This document shows, one piece after another, positions 8,378 to 14,399 of a stretch of DNA of 15,067 nt; the first letter of the stretch is position 1; every line of letters begins with the position of its first letter. Position numbers and translations under genes: made by a program. The notes beneath the pieces are model-generated. The model did not search any database. It was not told the origin of the DNA and saw only the letters and a list, made by a program, of their open reading frames with translations. The DNA comes from PNKC01 sp039917655. Its GTDB lineage: Bacteria > Chloroflexota > Dehalococcoidia > Tepidiformales > Tepidiformaceae. The stretch is from assembly GCA_039917655.1 (NCBI GenBank), contig JBDSJC010000138.1:1-15067 (forward strand). Reading direction: 5' to 3'.

Positions 8378-9156
8378 CATCGCTGACCATCTGCTCCTGG
8401 AACGTCAACGGCCTGCGCGCCACCATCAAAGGTGGCTTCCTCGAGGGCTGGTTAACGACCGCCCGCCCCGACATCGTAGGCATGCAAGAAGTGAAAGCAA
8501 CGCCCCAACAGGTCGATGAAGCGGCCTGGGCGCCGCTCGGCTACGCCTGCACGTGGCACACCGCGGAGCGCGCGGGTTACAGCGGCGCCCTGCTTCTTTC
8601 GCTCCCGGAACCGAGGAGCGTGCGCACCGGGCTCGGCATCCCCGCGTTCGACGCCGAGGGGCGCGTCATCGAAGCGGAGTACGACGATTTCACACTGCTC
8701 ACCTCGTACTTTCCGAACGCCGGCCGCGGGGTGGAGCGCATGGCTTACAAGCACGAATATTTCGCCGCATTCCTTGCCCGTTGCAACGCGCTGCGCGCCG
8801 AAGGCAGGTCTGTCATCTTCATGGGCGACATGAACGTGGCCCACACCGAGATCGATGTTGCGCGGCCGGGTGAGGCGATCAAGGGGACCGGCTTCCTGCC
8901 CGAAGAACGCGCCTGGATCGATCGCTTCATCGAGCACGGCTACGTCGATACCTTCCGGGCGCTCAACCCGGATGCCCGCGACGCGTACTCCTACTGGGAC
9001 GCGTGGCGCGAACGCCGCGCGCGCAACATCGGCTGGCGGATCGATTACGTTTTTGTCTCCGAAGACCTGATGCCGCGCGTCAGACGGGCCTTCATCCAGT
9101 CCGAGACCATGGGTTCGGACCACTGCCCTGTGGGCATTAAAATCGAGCTCCCGTAG
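8374..9156 (+). CDS. xth: Exodeoxyribonuclease III (Xth/ExoA family)
   Basis: Endonuclease/exonuclease/phosphatase-fold enzyme of base excision repair that cleaves at AP sites and trims 3' blocks. Its 260 residues match the family length. Motifs in order: SWNVNG (8-13), metal-binding Glu39 in GMQEVKA, SYFPNAG (111-117), the catalytic GDMNVAHTEID (Asp152, Asn154), YSYWD (205-209), GWRIDY (220-225) and the terminal GSDHCPV with Asp249/His250. The start GTG at 8374 overlaps the upstream stop (GTGA), and homology begins at residue 4, so the start is well supported. It closes the rightward group and is followed by the tRNA-Pro promoter region. Confidence 0.96.
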   Translation: MTSLTICSWNVNGLRATIKGGFLEGWLTTARPDIVGMQEVKATPQQVDEAAWAPLGYACTWHTAERAGYSGALLLSLPEPRSVRTGLGIPAFDAEGRVIEAEYDDFTLLTSYFPNAGRGVERMAYKHEYFAAFLARCNALRAEGRSVIFMGDMNVAHTEIDVARPGEAIKGTGFLPEERAWIDRFIEHGYVDTFRALNPDARDAYSYWDAWRERRARNIGWRIDYVFVSEDLMPRVRRAFIQSETMGSDHCPVGIKIELP

Positions 9157-9178
9157 GCTGCGCGCCGTCCGGAAATCT

Positions 9179-9207
9179 TTGACCCGTGGCTTGATGAAAC
9201 GTACCCT
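9179..9207 (+). promoter_or_regulatory. Promoter of tRNA-Pro
   Basis: TTGACC (9179-9184) and TACCCT (9202-9207) are separated by exactly 17 bp, which places the start of transcription near 9214, about 33 nt upstream of the mature tRNA 5' end. The -35 is strong (5 of 6) and the -10 weak (3 of 6). A small hairpin (TCCCGC/GCGGGA, 9219-9233) lies in the 5' leader. Confidence 0.45.
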
Positions 9208-9246
9208 CAAACATGCTGTCCCGCGATGCGGGAGCGGCAATCGGGT

Positions 9247-9323
9247 CGGGGTGTAGCGCAGCCTGGTAGCGCACTTGTATGGGGTACAAGAGGTCCCGCG
9301 TTCAAATCGCGGCACCCCGACCA
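9247..9323 (+). tRNA. tRNA-Pro (anticodon GGG)
   Basis: A complete cloverleaf can be drawn. The acceptor stem is CGGGGTG/CACCCCG (9247-9253, 9313-9319); the D stem is GCGC/GCGC; the anticodon stem is CTTGT/ACAAG with loop ATGGGGT (9279-9285), giving anticodon GGG at 9281-9283. The variable loop is AGGTC, the T stem CCGCG/CGCGG with loop TTCAAAT. The discriminator is A (9320), followed by encoded CCA. The C1-G72 pair with A73 and G35/G36 are the usual identity elements of bacterial tRNA-Pro. It reads codon CCC and by wobble CCU. Confidence 0.95.
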
Positions 9324-9356
9324 AAATAACTGTCGTGTGCACACACCCGCGCTCCT

Positions 9357-9618
9357 CTAAGCGGTGGGCTGCGAAGTTACTCCCGAGACAGCTGCGAGAG
9401 CAGCCTGGAGCCGTCGCAACGCTTCGTCGGCGAACTCGCCGAGTCCCGCCCAAGCGAACGCCTGGCGGATCATTCCGGGGTTTTGCATGGAAGCGGCCCG
9501 TCTCGCCCGATGGACCGTCTTCGTACAACGCAACGCCGCACGGCAGGTACGCCCCGATGCGCGGGTCGGCGACGAGGGAGGCGTGCGCCAGCGCCAAGTT
9601 GCAGGCGCGAAGGATTGC
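9357..9618 (-). pseudogene. DUF302-like domain remnant, frameshifted and N-terminally truncated
   Basis: No intact gene fills 9324-9741, but the minus strand carries a recognisable fragment. From 9618 one frame reads AILRACNLALAHASLVADPR then IGAYLPCGVALYEDG, which resembles the DUF302 core (GaCNP.LAh.aL..dp.iG.lLPCnvvvyed). Near 9480-9505 the similarity moves to another frame, MQNPGMIRQAFAWAGLGEFA then DEALRRLQAALAAVSG, ending at a TAG at 9359-9357. Together they resemble the last two thirds of a DUF302 domain with a 1-nt indel. The first third of the domain and a start codon are missing; the M56 stop lies only ~120 bp upstream. The family match is from memory of its pattern; a sequencing error could mimic the frameshift but not the missing N-terminus. 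Confidence 0.6.
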
Positions 9619-9741
9619 GGCTCGATGAGATCGGCGGTCAGTTAACCGCCGCCCCGCCGACTCTGGGGCGAGCCAACGCCTGACCGATGATCCACTGAAC
9701 GCCGTCCGGATGAACGCTGGCGCACTGTCGAAGTGATCCGT

Positions 9742-10545
9742 TCAGAACACGAAGTGAGCGTGACAAAGAAACCCAGCGGCCAGCAACACGTGGGCCAGCA
9801 GAGGGGCGCCGACGGCCCAGGTGAGCAACGCTGCCAGACCGGAGCGACTGGGATTACTCGTCGAGGGCTGGGCGGGATCCGCAAGATGCGCTAGCCTCTC
9901 GGCCAAATTTCCACCGGCGAGCGCAGGGTGGCTGCTTCCCATGGGACAGCTCAGGACGACGGCGTCAAAGAGGGCGGACCGCTCGGCGCCGAGGCGAATT
10001 GCTTCATCATCGGCAGCGAACTCGCTGGCGGCGACTAGCCCGGCGGTATACGCACGCAATGCCCGGATTGGCCGAAACGACTGTCCCAGGGCGGACAGTA
10101 GCGGCCTCCAGCGGCTGTCGTGAGCACGCAAATGAGCCTCTTCGTGGAGCAGGGCTGCACGAAACATCTCGGACGACATAGCCGATTCCGCTCCGCTGGT
10201 TGCGTAAATTGCCGGTCGTCTCCAGCCGGCCGTGAAGAGCACGATGCCGGGGCTGTTGATCCGCCGGTAGCTCACACCAAAGTGCGTGGCGGGCGACGCT
10301 TGTCGCGCCACGGGGGCGAACAGTTGGGCGGTCTTCCGCCAATGGCTCAACGCGGCCAGTGCCCCCAGGCAAGGCCAAACGGCCAGAACGGACAGTGCAA
10401 CGAGAGCGAGGAATCCAGGATCCAGTGAAGAGGTCGGGAGATCGCCAGCGGTCGCCAGGCGCAGGGCGGCGTGGAGTGTCACGACGGGGACAACAAAGAC
10501 GAGGCCGAGGCCAACGACCACAAATGCGCGTTGCTGGAGGGTCAA
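9742..10545 (-). CDS. M56 family membrane metalloprotease (BlaR1-like)
   Basis: A 267-residue integral membrane protease expected to respond to a signal and lead to cleavage of the partner BlaI-type repressor. Hydrophobic segments lie at about 7-28, 44-68 and 236-264. The cytosolic zinc-protease site is HEEAH (134-138), with Glu175 of SEFAADDEA as probable third ligand, the usual M56 arrangement. Unlike BlaR1/MecR1 (~585-600 residues) it has no extracytoplasmic penicillin-binding sensor domain. The start is a TTG at 10545 overlapping the blaI stop (TTGA), with GGGGAAG just upstream, so translation is probably coupled. In the metal-related context here, a cue other than beta-lactam is likely (inference). 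Confidence 0.88.
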   Translation of the reverse strand: MTLQQRAFVVVGLGLVFVVPVVTLHAALRLATAGDLPTSSLDPGFLALVALSVLAVWPCLGALAALSHWRKTAQLFAPVARQASPATHFGVSYRRINSPGIVLFTAGWRRPAIYATSGAESAMSSEMFRAALLHEEAHLRAHDSRWRPLLSALGQSFRPIRALRAYTAGLVAASEFAADDEAIRLGAERSALFDAVVLSCPMGSSHPALAGGNLAERLAHLADPAQPSTSNPSRSGLAALLTWAVGAPLLAHVLLAAGFLCHAHFVF

Positions 10546-10919
10546 GATTTCTTCCCCAGGTGTTCCCGCAGGCGGGCGACGAAGTCTGGGTCGAGGCGTT
10601 CTGCTTCCACCAGGAAGGCTGCCATCCCACTCGCTCCGAGACCGACGAGGACGGAGGCAAGGTCGTGACCGCGTTGCCCAGAAAACTGCTCGCGGGTCAG
10701 CGTGGCCTCGTAAATGTGGACCTTGCCGGCACTCTGCCGGGAGGCCAGGCCTTTGCGGTGGAGCCGCTGTAGAACGGTGAGGATGGTGGTGTAGGCCAAT
10801 TGCCGTGGCCGGCCGACGCGGGCGTAGACCGCTGGCGTCGAAAGCGGCCCGGCTTCCCAGAGCGCGCCCATCACTGCCGCCTCAAGTTCACCCAGTCCGC
10901 GGTTGTCCCTGGAAGCCAT
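10542..10919 (-). CDS. BlaI/MecI family transcriptional repressor
   Basis: A 125-residue winged-helix repressor of the BlaI/MecI/CopY family (Penicillinase_R). The signature LGELEAAVMGALWE (9-22) begins the domain, followed by the recognition region RPRQLAYTTILTVLQRLHRKG (37-57) and the wing GKVHIYEATLTREQF (65-79). The C-terminal dimerisation helices (84-121) are complete. Family members bind palindromes as dimers and are inactivated by cleavage after their M56 partner is triggered; that partner follows with a 4-bp overlap. The ATG at 10919 lacks a Shine-Dalgarno. A palindrome lies 17 bp upstream in the divergent promoter, so autoregulation is expected. Confidence 0.92.
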   Translation of the reverse strand: MASRDNRGLGELEAAVMGALWEAGPLSTPAVYARVGRPRQLAYTTILTVLQRLHRKGLASRQSAGKVHIYEATLTREQFSGQRGHDLASVLVGLGASGMAAFLVEAERLDPDFVARLREHLGKKS

Positions 10920-10931
10920 CGCTCATACAGT
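10903..10931 (+). promoter_or_regulatory. Candidate promoter of the cupredoxin gene
   Basis: TTGTCC (10903-10908) and TACAGT (10926-10931) are 17 bp apart, each matching the sigma-70 consensus at 4 of 6 positions. The predicted start of transcription (~10937) coincides with the first base of the palindrome at 10937-10953, so a bound repressor would block initiation. Confidence 0.4.
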
Positions 10932-10936
10932 AACAC

Positions 10937-10953
10937 TACTACGGTTGATAGTA
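10937..10953. promoter_or_regulatory. Putative BlaI operator, site 1 (blaI/cupredoxin)
   Basis: TACTACGGTTGATAGTA lies between the divergent blaI and cupredoxin starts. Its arms CTACTA (10936-10941) and TAGTAG (10949-10954) are perfect inverted repeats around a 7-bp spacer. The same element, with 12 of 17 positions identical, occurs at the exporter promoter (13157-13173). A TACTAT -10-like hexamer for blaI (10953-10948, minus) lies inside it. Location and symmetry fit autoregulation by the BlaI protein; binding itself is inferred. Confidence 0.6.
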
Positions 10954-10963
10954 GAGGTGTGAG

Positions 10964-11443
10964 TTGAAACTGTTTTTCTTGACTGCGATAGCCATCGTCG
11001 GGGCCTTCGGGGCGCTAGCGTGCGGCGGCGACGACTCAAGTTCCATGCCCATGGACGGCGGGTCCGGTAAGAACATGACGGTGGATTCGGCCGCGGTTCA
11101 AGTTATGCTCTCGAACTGGGCGGTCACACCGGCCCAATCGGCGCTGACCGCTGGCAAAGTCACATTTCAGGCCATGCATCAGATGGACCATGGGATGAAC
11201 GCAAGCGCTGAAGGCGGCGCAACCCACGAACTGATTGTCGCCGCCGAAGAGACGCCGGGGTCAGGTGCGTTCAGCAAGATTCTTCTCAAGCTCACGGACA
11301 TCAAACCAGGCGAGTCCAAGACTGGTTCACTGGAACTGAAGCCCGGAACCTACGAACTGTCCTGCCAGGTTGGAGAGGTTGTCCAGGGGAAAGCGGTCTC
11401 TCACTACGCGAAGGGCATGCATACGACCGTCACGGTCAAATGA
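10964..11443 (+). CDS. Cupredoxin-domain lipoprotein
   Basis: A 159-residue exported copper protein. The N-terminus is a lipoprotein signal (KLFFLTAIAIVGAFGALAC) with Cys20 as the likely lipidation site, followed by a Ser/Gly-rich linker. The domain (about 44-159) ends in a type I copper pattern: His88 (THELIV), Cys134 (YELSC), His147 and Met152 (SHYAKGMHTTVTV). The Cys-to-His gap of 12 residues is longer than in plastocyanin. A Met/His-rich stretch, MHQMDHGMN (71-79), could add a second metal site. The start is a TTG at 10964 with GAGGTG four bases upstream; frames opened by nearby GTGs stop at once. It is divergent from blaI and shares its operator region, so it is probably repressed by BlaI. 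Role likely copper binding or electron transfer at the membrane. Confidence 0.85.
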   Translation: MKLFFLTAIAIVGAFGALACGGDDSSSMPMDGGSGKNMTVDSAAVQVMLSNWAVTPAQSALTAGKVTFQAMHQMDHGMNASAEGGATHELIVAAEETPGSGAFSKILLKLTDIKPGESKTGSLELKPGTYELSCQVGEVVQGKAVSHYAKGMHTTVTVK

Positions 11444-11508
11444 CTGGGGCCCGGCCAGACTAACTGCGCGCAGTCGCAGCGAAGAGCCGCTCGCTTTCCC
11501 CAACGGCT

Positions 11509-13122
11509 CTAGAGCCCCGGCTGCGACATCGCCTGATAGGTGATGTAGAGCCCCGCCAGCGTCAGCCCGAAGGCACTTACTATCGGCAGTGCGGTCATCA
11601 GCCGGGCGACCGCGGGCCGCTCCAGCGTTCGGACCAGCCGGGATCGTCCTGAGAGGCGCTTGCCGAAGACCAGTACCAGCCCGATCGCCGTCAAGACCCC
11701 CGCTAGACCGAGACTGAAGGCCACAATGAGCAGCATGCCAAAGATCACCTGACCGAGGGCGATGGCGGCAAGCATCACGACGATCGCCGAGGGGCAGGGC
11801 AAGATGCCCCCAGCGATCCCGAGTGTCAGGAGACTCCGCCAGGTGACACTCGCGCGCGGCTGAGTAGGCGAAGCTTCGGAGTGCGAGACATGTGGCGTAT
11901 GTGTGCCTCCGTGTCCATGAACCGATCCCGCGACCGCGATGGCTGTCTGATACTCGAGCAGCGGCGCGGAGGCAGTCGCTAGAACTGGCTGCAGCGGGCT
12001 CCTTGCCGGCGCGTGACTGTGCGCTTTCCCCAGTCCATGCCGGTGTTCTCCGTCCGGAGTGCGCCGGATGATCTGCCATAGCCTGCCCAGAAACAGCGCA
12101 GCTCCCATGGCCATGACCATCAGCCCGGAGCCGATCCCGAGGTACAGGTAAAGGCGTTCGGGGACAATGAAGGCAGACGCCGTTATCGTCACGAATCCGA
12201 GAAGGTAGACCGAAAATGTGTGCGTCGCCGTTACGGTGAACCCGAGGGCCAGAGCGTGGCGAGGCGTCCCCTTCGTACCGACGAGATAGGCGGCCACAAC
12301 GGTCTTCCCGTGACCGGGACCGAGGGCATGAAGCATGCCGAACCCGAACGCGGCCAACAGGCTCAGGAGAATGACGCCCAGGGACTGGTGGCTCTCAAGC
12401 AGTGAGGAGAAGCCGCTGTTGCTCCGAGTCGTGGAGCCCACGACGGCCTTAAGAGGCGGGGCCTGAGTGCCGGAACCGACTACCCACGAAAAGCTGACCT
12501 GGCGGACGTCCGGGGCTGCCGTGAGTGCGACCGAGGGGTAACTGCGCAGTGCGTCGCTCGTATCGATCGTGAATTTCGGGTCCACCGCCACCTGCGCTCC
12601 GGCCGACGGAACGACGACCACCTCTTTCCAGCCCGCCCGGTCAGCGAAATTACTATCGGTAAAGACGATCTGGGCGTTGCTAGACGGGGCAAGCCCGCCC
12701 GGGAGCGCGCCGTCGTAGACCACCGCTAGTCGCGTGATTTGCAATCCCGCTGCCCCCGGAAGCAGTTGAATGGTGGTCTCGCCTGGAGTGGTGGCCATGG
12801 TCTTGCCATCAATGACGAGCTTGAAGTTGGCGGCGAGGCGGTCCCTCTCCCTGGAGGCGTAGGAGTTCAGTTCCTCCTGGGAAGCCGTGCCATCGTGGTT
12901 GGCGTCGATCTCGCCGATCAGTTGAAAGGTCGGAATCTCCGCTGTATCGACCACGTACTGAATCACGAAACGGTCGCTATGCACCTCGATCCGGGCGTAG
13001 CGGTTGATCGTGAAGTTTCCGAGCGGGTGCGCCAAGGCCGGCCCCGCCACTATCAGAGCGGCCGCGAGGCCGCCCACGACGGCAAGTACGAGAATCAGAC
13101 CGCGACGAGCACCAATCACCAC
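11509..13122 (-). CDS. NicO-type nickel/cobalt (metal) exporter with N-terminal periplasmic domain
   Basis: A 537-residue membrane transporter of the NicO/HupE/RcnA-like group. A signal peptide ends near ALA-HPLGNF (31/32), and ~210 extracytoplasmic residues follow. These include an EF-hand-like loop, DANHDGTASQEE (73-84), with all six ligand positions occupied. The transport domain starts near 248 and shows HALGPGHGK (265-273), FTVTATHTFSVYLLG (295-309) and GGILPCPSAIVV (438-449), the diagnostic motifs. A His-rich loop (H360, 362, 368, 370, 402, 404, 408, 411, 414) separates the halves. Such proteins export Ni, Co or related cations; the ion here is unknown. The start is GTG 13122 or GTG 13119 behind GAGGG. 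It is convergent with the cupredoxin gene, and its promoter carries the shared palindrome. Confidence 0.88.
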   Translation of the reverse strand: MVIGARRGLILVLAVVGGLAAALIVAGPALAHPLGNFTINRYARIEVHSDRFVIQYVVDTAEIPTFQLIGEIDANHDGTASQEELNSYASRERDRLAANFKLVIDGKTMATTPGETTIQLLPGAAGLQITRLAVVYDGALPGGLAPSSNAQIVFTDSNFADRAGWKEVVVVPSAGAQVAVDPKFTIDTSDALRSYPSVALTAAPDVRQVSFSWVVGSGTQAPPLKAVVGSTTRSNSGFSSLLESHQSLGVILLSLLAAFGFGMLHALGPGHGKTVVAAYLVGTKGTPRHALALGFTVTATHTFSVYLLGFVTITASAFIVPERLYLYLGIGSGLMVMAMGAALFLGRLWQIIRRTPDGEHRHGLGKAHSHAPARSPLQPVLATASAPLLEYQTAIAVAGSVHGHGGTHTPHVSHSEASPTQPRASVTWRSLLTLGIAGGILPCPSAIVVMLAAIALGQVIFGMLLIVAFSLGLAGVLTAIGLVLVFGKRLSGRSRLVRTLERPAVARLMTALPIVSAFGLTLAGLYITYQAMSQPGL

Positions 13123-13156
13123 GTACCCTCTGGGCCAGTCTCCAGACGTGGCCAGT

Positions 13157-13173
13157 TACTACTCAAGCTAGTA
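13157..13173. promoter_or_regulatory. Putative BlaI operator, site 2 (exporter promoter)
   Basis: TACTACTCAAGCTAGTA has the same spacing and the same invariant bases (TACTACNNNNGNTAGTA) as site 1 at 10937-10953. Its right arm overlaps a minus-strand TATACT -10 box (13175-13170), 48 bp upstream of the exporter GTG; the -35 region is weak. Placement over the -10 fits repression of the exporter by the same BlaI protein. Confidence 0.55.
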
Positions 13174-13175
13174 TA

Positions 13176-13443
13176 CGGAGGGGGCCGACTCGCTGATCAC
13201 TCGGCCACGACCCTCCCCGTTTCGCTCCCCAGCGCACGAGGACGCAGTTGAGGTTCACTGAGATCGGCGACTGCAACGGAGACGCAGCGAGGGCGTGCGC
13301 GGCGCTCGCGCATGAAACCTCGAATCCCCCCGCCCCGCGTACCATTCCGAGCGGCCGTCAGGCTGGTGCTTTGTTCATACTCCGTTAACCCCGGGTAGAG
13401 ATAACTGGCTCAGCTCTGTATCTGCTTCGAAGACGGTAACCCA
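13176..13443. other. Intergenic region between divergent exporter and arsC
   Basis: No convincing gene is seen in this divergent spacer. It holds the upstream part of the exporter promoter and, nearer arsC, TTGTTC (13371-13376) with TAGAGA (13396-13401) 19 bp away on the plus strand. That spacing is typical of MerR-controlled promoters, but the hexamers are poor and only a CCG/CGG mini-dyad lies between them. The arsC promoter should be within the last ~80 bp. Confidence 0.4.
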
Positions 13444-14088
13444 ATGGCCAACGACCACGAACTGCTGCTCCGTCGCGTCCAAACGGAATGCGAACGCCTG
13501 GGACAGGAGTTTGCGGGGATCTTCAACGTCGAGACCATCGAGAGAGTGGCTGGCGACTCGCTCGAACTCCTGGAATCGACGGCGCGACTGCCGGAATACG
13601 TTCCGCTGCTCGTCCACCGGTTCACCAGGGAACGGCTTCGCGCCCAGGCCCAACTAGAGGGGACTATGCCCAAGGAAAGCCCGGAAGTGCTCTTCGTCTG
13701 CGTTCACAATGCTGGCCGCTCCCAGATGGCCGCCGTCTTGACTCAGCACCTCAGTGGAGGGCGGGTCCACGTCCGTTCGGCAGGTTCAGCGCCGCGGAGC
13801 GAGATCAATCCCCGTGTTGTTGAGGCGATGGCTGAGTTAGGGCTGGACCTCTCGCAGGAGTTCCCCAAACCGTTTACCGATGACGTGGTTCAAGCGGCCG
13901 ATGTCGTGGTTACGATGGGCTGCGGCGACGCGTGTCCCTTCTATCCAGGCAAGCGCTACATGGATTGGGTGGTGGACGACCCTGCCGGACAGCCGCTCGA
14001 TGTCGTGCGGCGTATCCGGGATGACATTCGCGGAAGGGTCGAGGGGATGCTGGCCGAGATGGGCATTGCCGCGACGGCGAGCACGTGA
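13444..14088 (+). CDS. arsC: Arsenate reductase ArsC, LMW-PTP type with extra N-terminal helical domain
   Basis: A 214-residue cytosolic protein. Residues 1-75 form a mostly helical segment resembling the three-helix-bundle domain that precedes some actinobacterial-type ArsC/PTP-like proteins. Residues 81-210 are the low-molecular-weight phosphatase fold. It has the P-loop VCVHNAGRSQMA (Cys86, Arg92: CX5R), Cys160 and Cys164 in MGCGDACP, and the general-acid Asp179-Pro180 (VDDPAGQ). Such enzymes reduce arsenate to arsenite using a thiol relay or mycothiol; which donor is used cannot be told from this window. No arsB/acr3 or ArsR gene is present nearby. The ATG at 13444 has no strong Shine-Dalgarno. 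The stop overlaps the next start as GTGA. Confidence 0.9.
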   Translation: MANDHELLLRRVQTECERLGQEFAGIFNVETIERVAGDSLELLESTARLPEYVPLLVHRFTRERLRAQAQLEGTMPKESPEVLFVCVHNAGRSQMAAVLTQHLSGGRVHVRSAGSAPRSEINPRVVEAMAELGLDLSQEFPKPFTDDVVQAADVVVTMGCGDACPFYPGKRYMDWVVDDPAGQPLDVVRRIRDDIRGRVEGMLAEMGIAATAST

Positions 14089-14297
14089 GCAGTATCCCGT
14101 TTTATTGCAATCCAGTGGACACGTTCGACCTCTTCGCCTTGCCGGCATGGGTGCAGCGCGAGCGCGACGCTGGAAGGGTGCCGGCGGGAGCAACGTCGAT
14201 CGACGTGATTCACCGTGATCGCGAGATGGACGGTTCCTGCCGATGGTGTGGCTGTCGCGACAACGAACAAGTGCCCCTTGCTGCTGCCTCCCATTGA
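14085..14297 (+). CDS. Small cysteine-containing hypothetical protein coupled to arsC
   Basis: A 70-residue protein (MSSIPFYCNPVDTFDLFALP...) that I do not recognise. Its GTG start overlaps the arsC stop by 4 bp, which argues that it is a genuine second cistron. Four cysteines are present: Cys8 and a C-terminal cluster CRWCGC (Cys52, 55, 57). The middle (VQRERDAGRVPAGATSIDVIHRDREMDG) looks soluble and charged. The cluster could bind a metal or metalloid, or act as a redox relay with ArsC; this is inference only. Two hairpins, the second an intrinsic terminator, follow it, so arsC and this gene would form a bicistronic unit. Confidence 0.6.
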   Translation: MSSIPFYCNPVDTFDLFALPAWVQRERDAGRVPAGATSIDVIHRDREMDGSCRWCGCRDNEQVPLAAASH

Positions 14298-14302
14298 TGC
14301 TC

Positions 14303-14327
14303 CGCCCACGGGGCGCCTTCGTGGGCG
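14303..14327. other. Hairpin in the 3' region of the arsC unit
   Basis: CGCCCACG (14303-14310) pairs perfectly with CGTGGGCG (14320-14327) around a 9-nt loop. No T-tract follows, so it is not itself an intrinsic terminator; it may stabilise the mRNA end or assist the terminator ~30 bp downstream. Confidence 0.4.
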
Positions 14328-14358
14328 AATCCTGAAAATGCCTCCGCGCAGACACGTA

Positions 14359-14394
14359 AAGAGGGCCGCCGGTTGACTGGCCCTCTTGTTCTTT
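14359..14394 (+). terminator. Intrinsic terminator between convergent arsC and merR units
   Basis: AAGAGGGCC (14359-14367) and GGCCCTCTT (14379-14387) form a perfect 9-bp stem with an 11-nt loop, followed by GTTCTTT on the plus strand. Read on the minus strand the stem ends CTCTTTACG, so it may also end the merR/cysteine-peptide transcript. Confidence 0.85.
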
Positions 14395-14399
14395 GCGGT

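Noticed and set aside
9335..9344. Perfect 10-bp palindrome GTGTGCACAC just after the tRNA
   Set aside because: It has no loop and no T-tract, so it is not a terminator, and nothing else supports it as an operator or att core.
8452..9597. 381-residue minus-strand ORF antisense to xth and tRNA-Pro
   Set aside because: It crosses a clear exonuclease gene and a tRNA; only its first part (the DUF302-like fragment) carries signal, and that is reported as a pseudogene.
9364..9645. Plus-strand ORF of 93 residues after the tRNA
   Set aside because: Composition is that of a GC-rich shadow frame; the family-like signal in this stretch is on the minus strand.
11478..11510. Hairpins between the convergent cupredoxin and exporter genes (AGCGA/TCGCT then TTT; AGAGCCG/CGGCTCT)
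   Set aside because: Stems are short with long loops, mutually exclusive, and one overlaps the exporter stop; too weak to call a terminator.
13197..13313. 38-codon minus-strand ORF (start MRERRARPRCVSV) upstream of the exporter
   Set aside because: GAGG lies before its ATG, but the product is low-complexity and unlike any family; it probably arises from GC-rich spacer.
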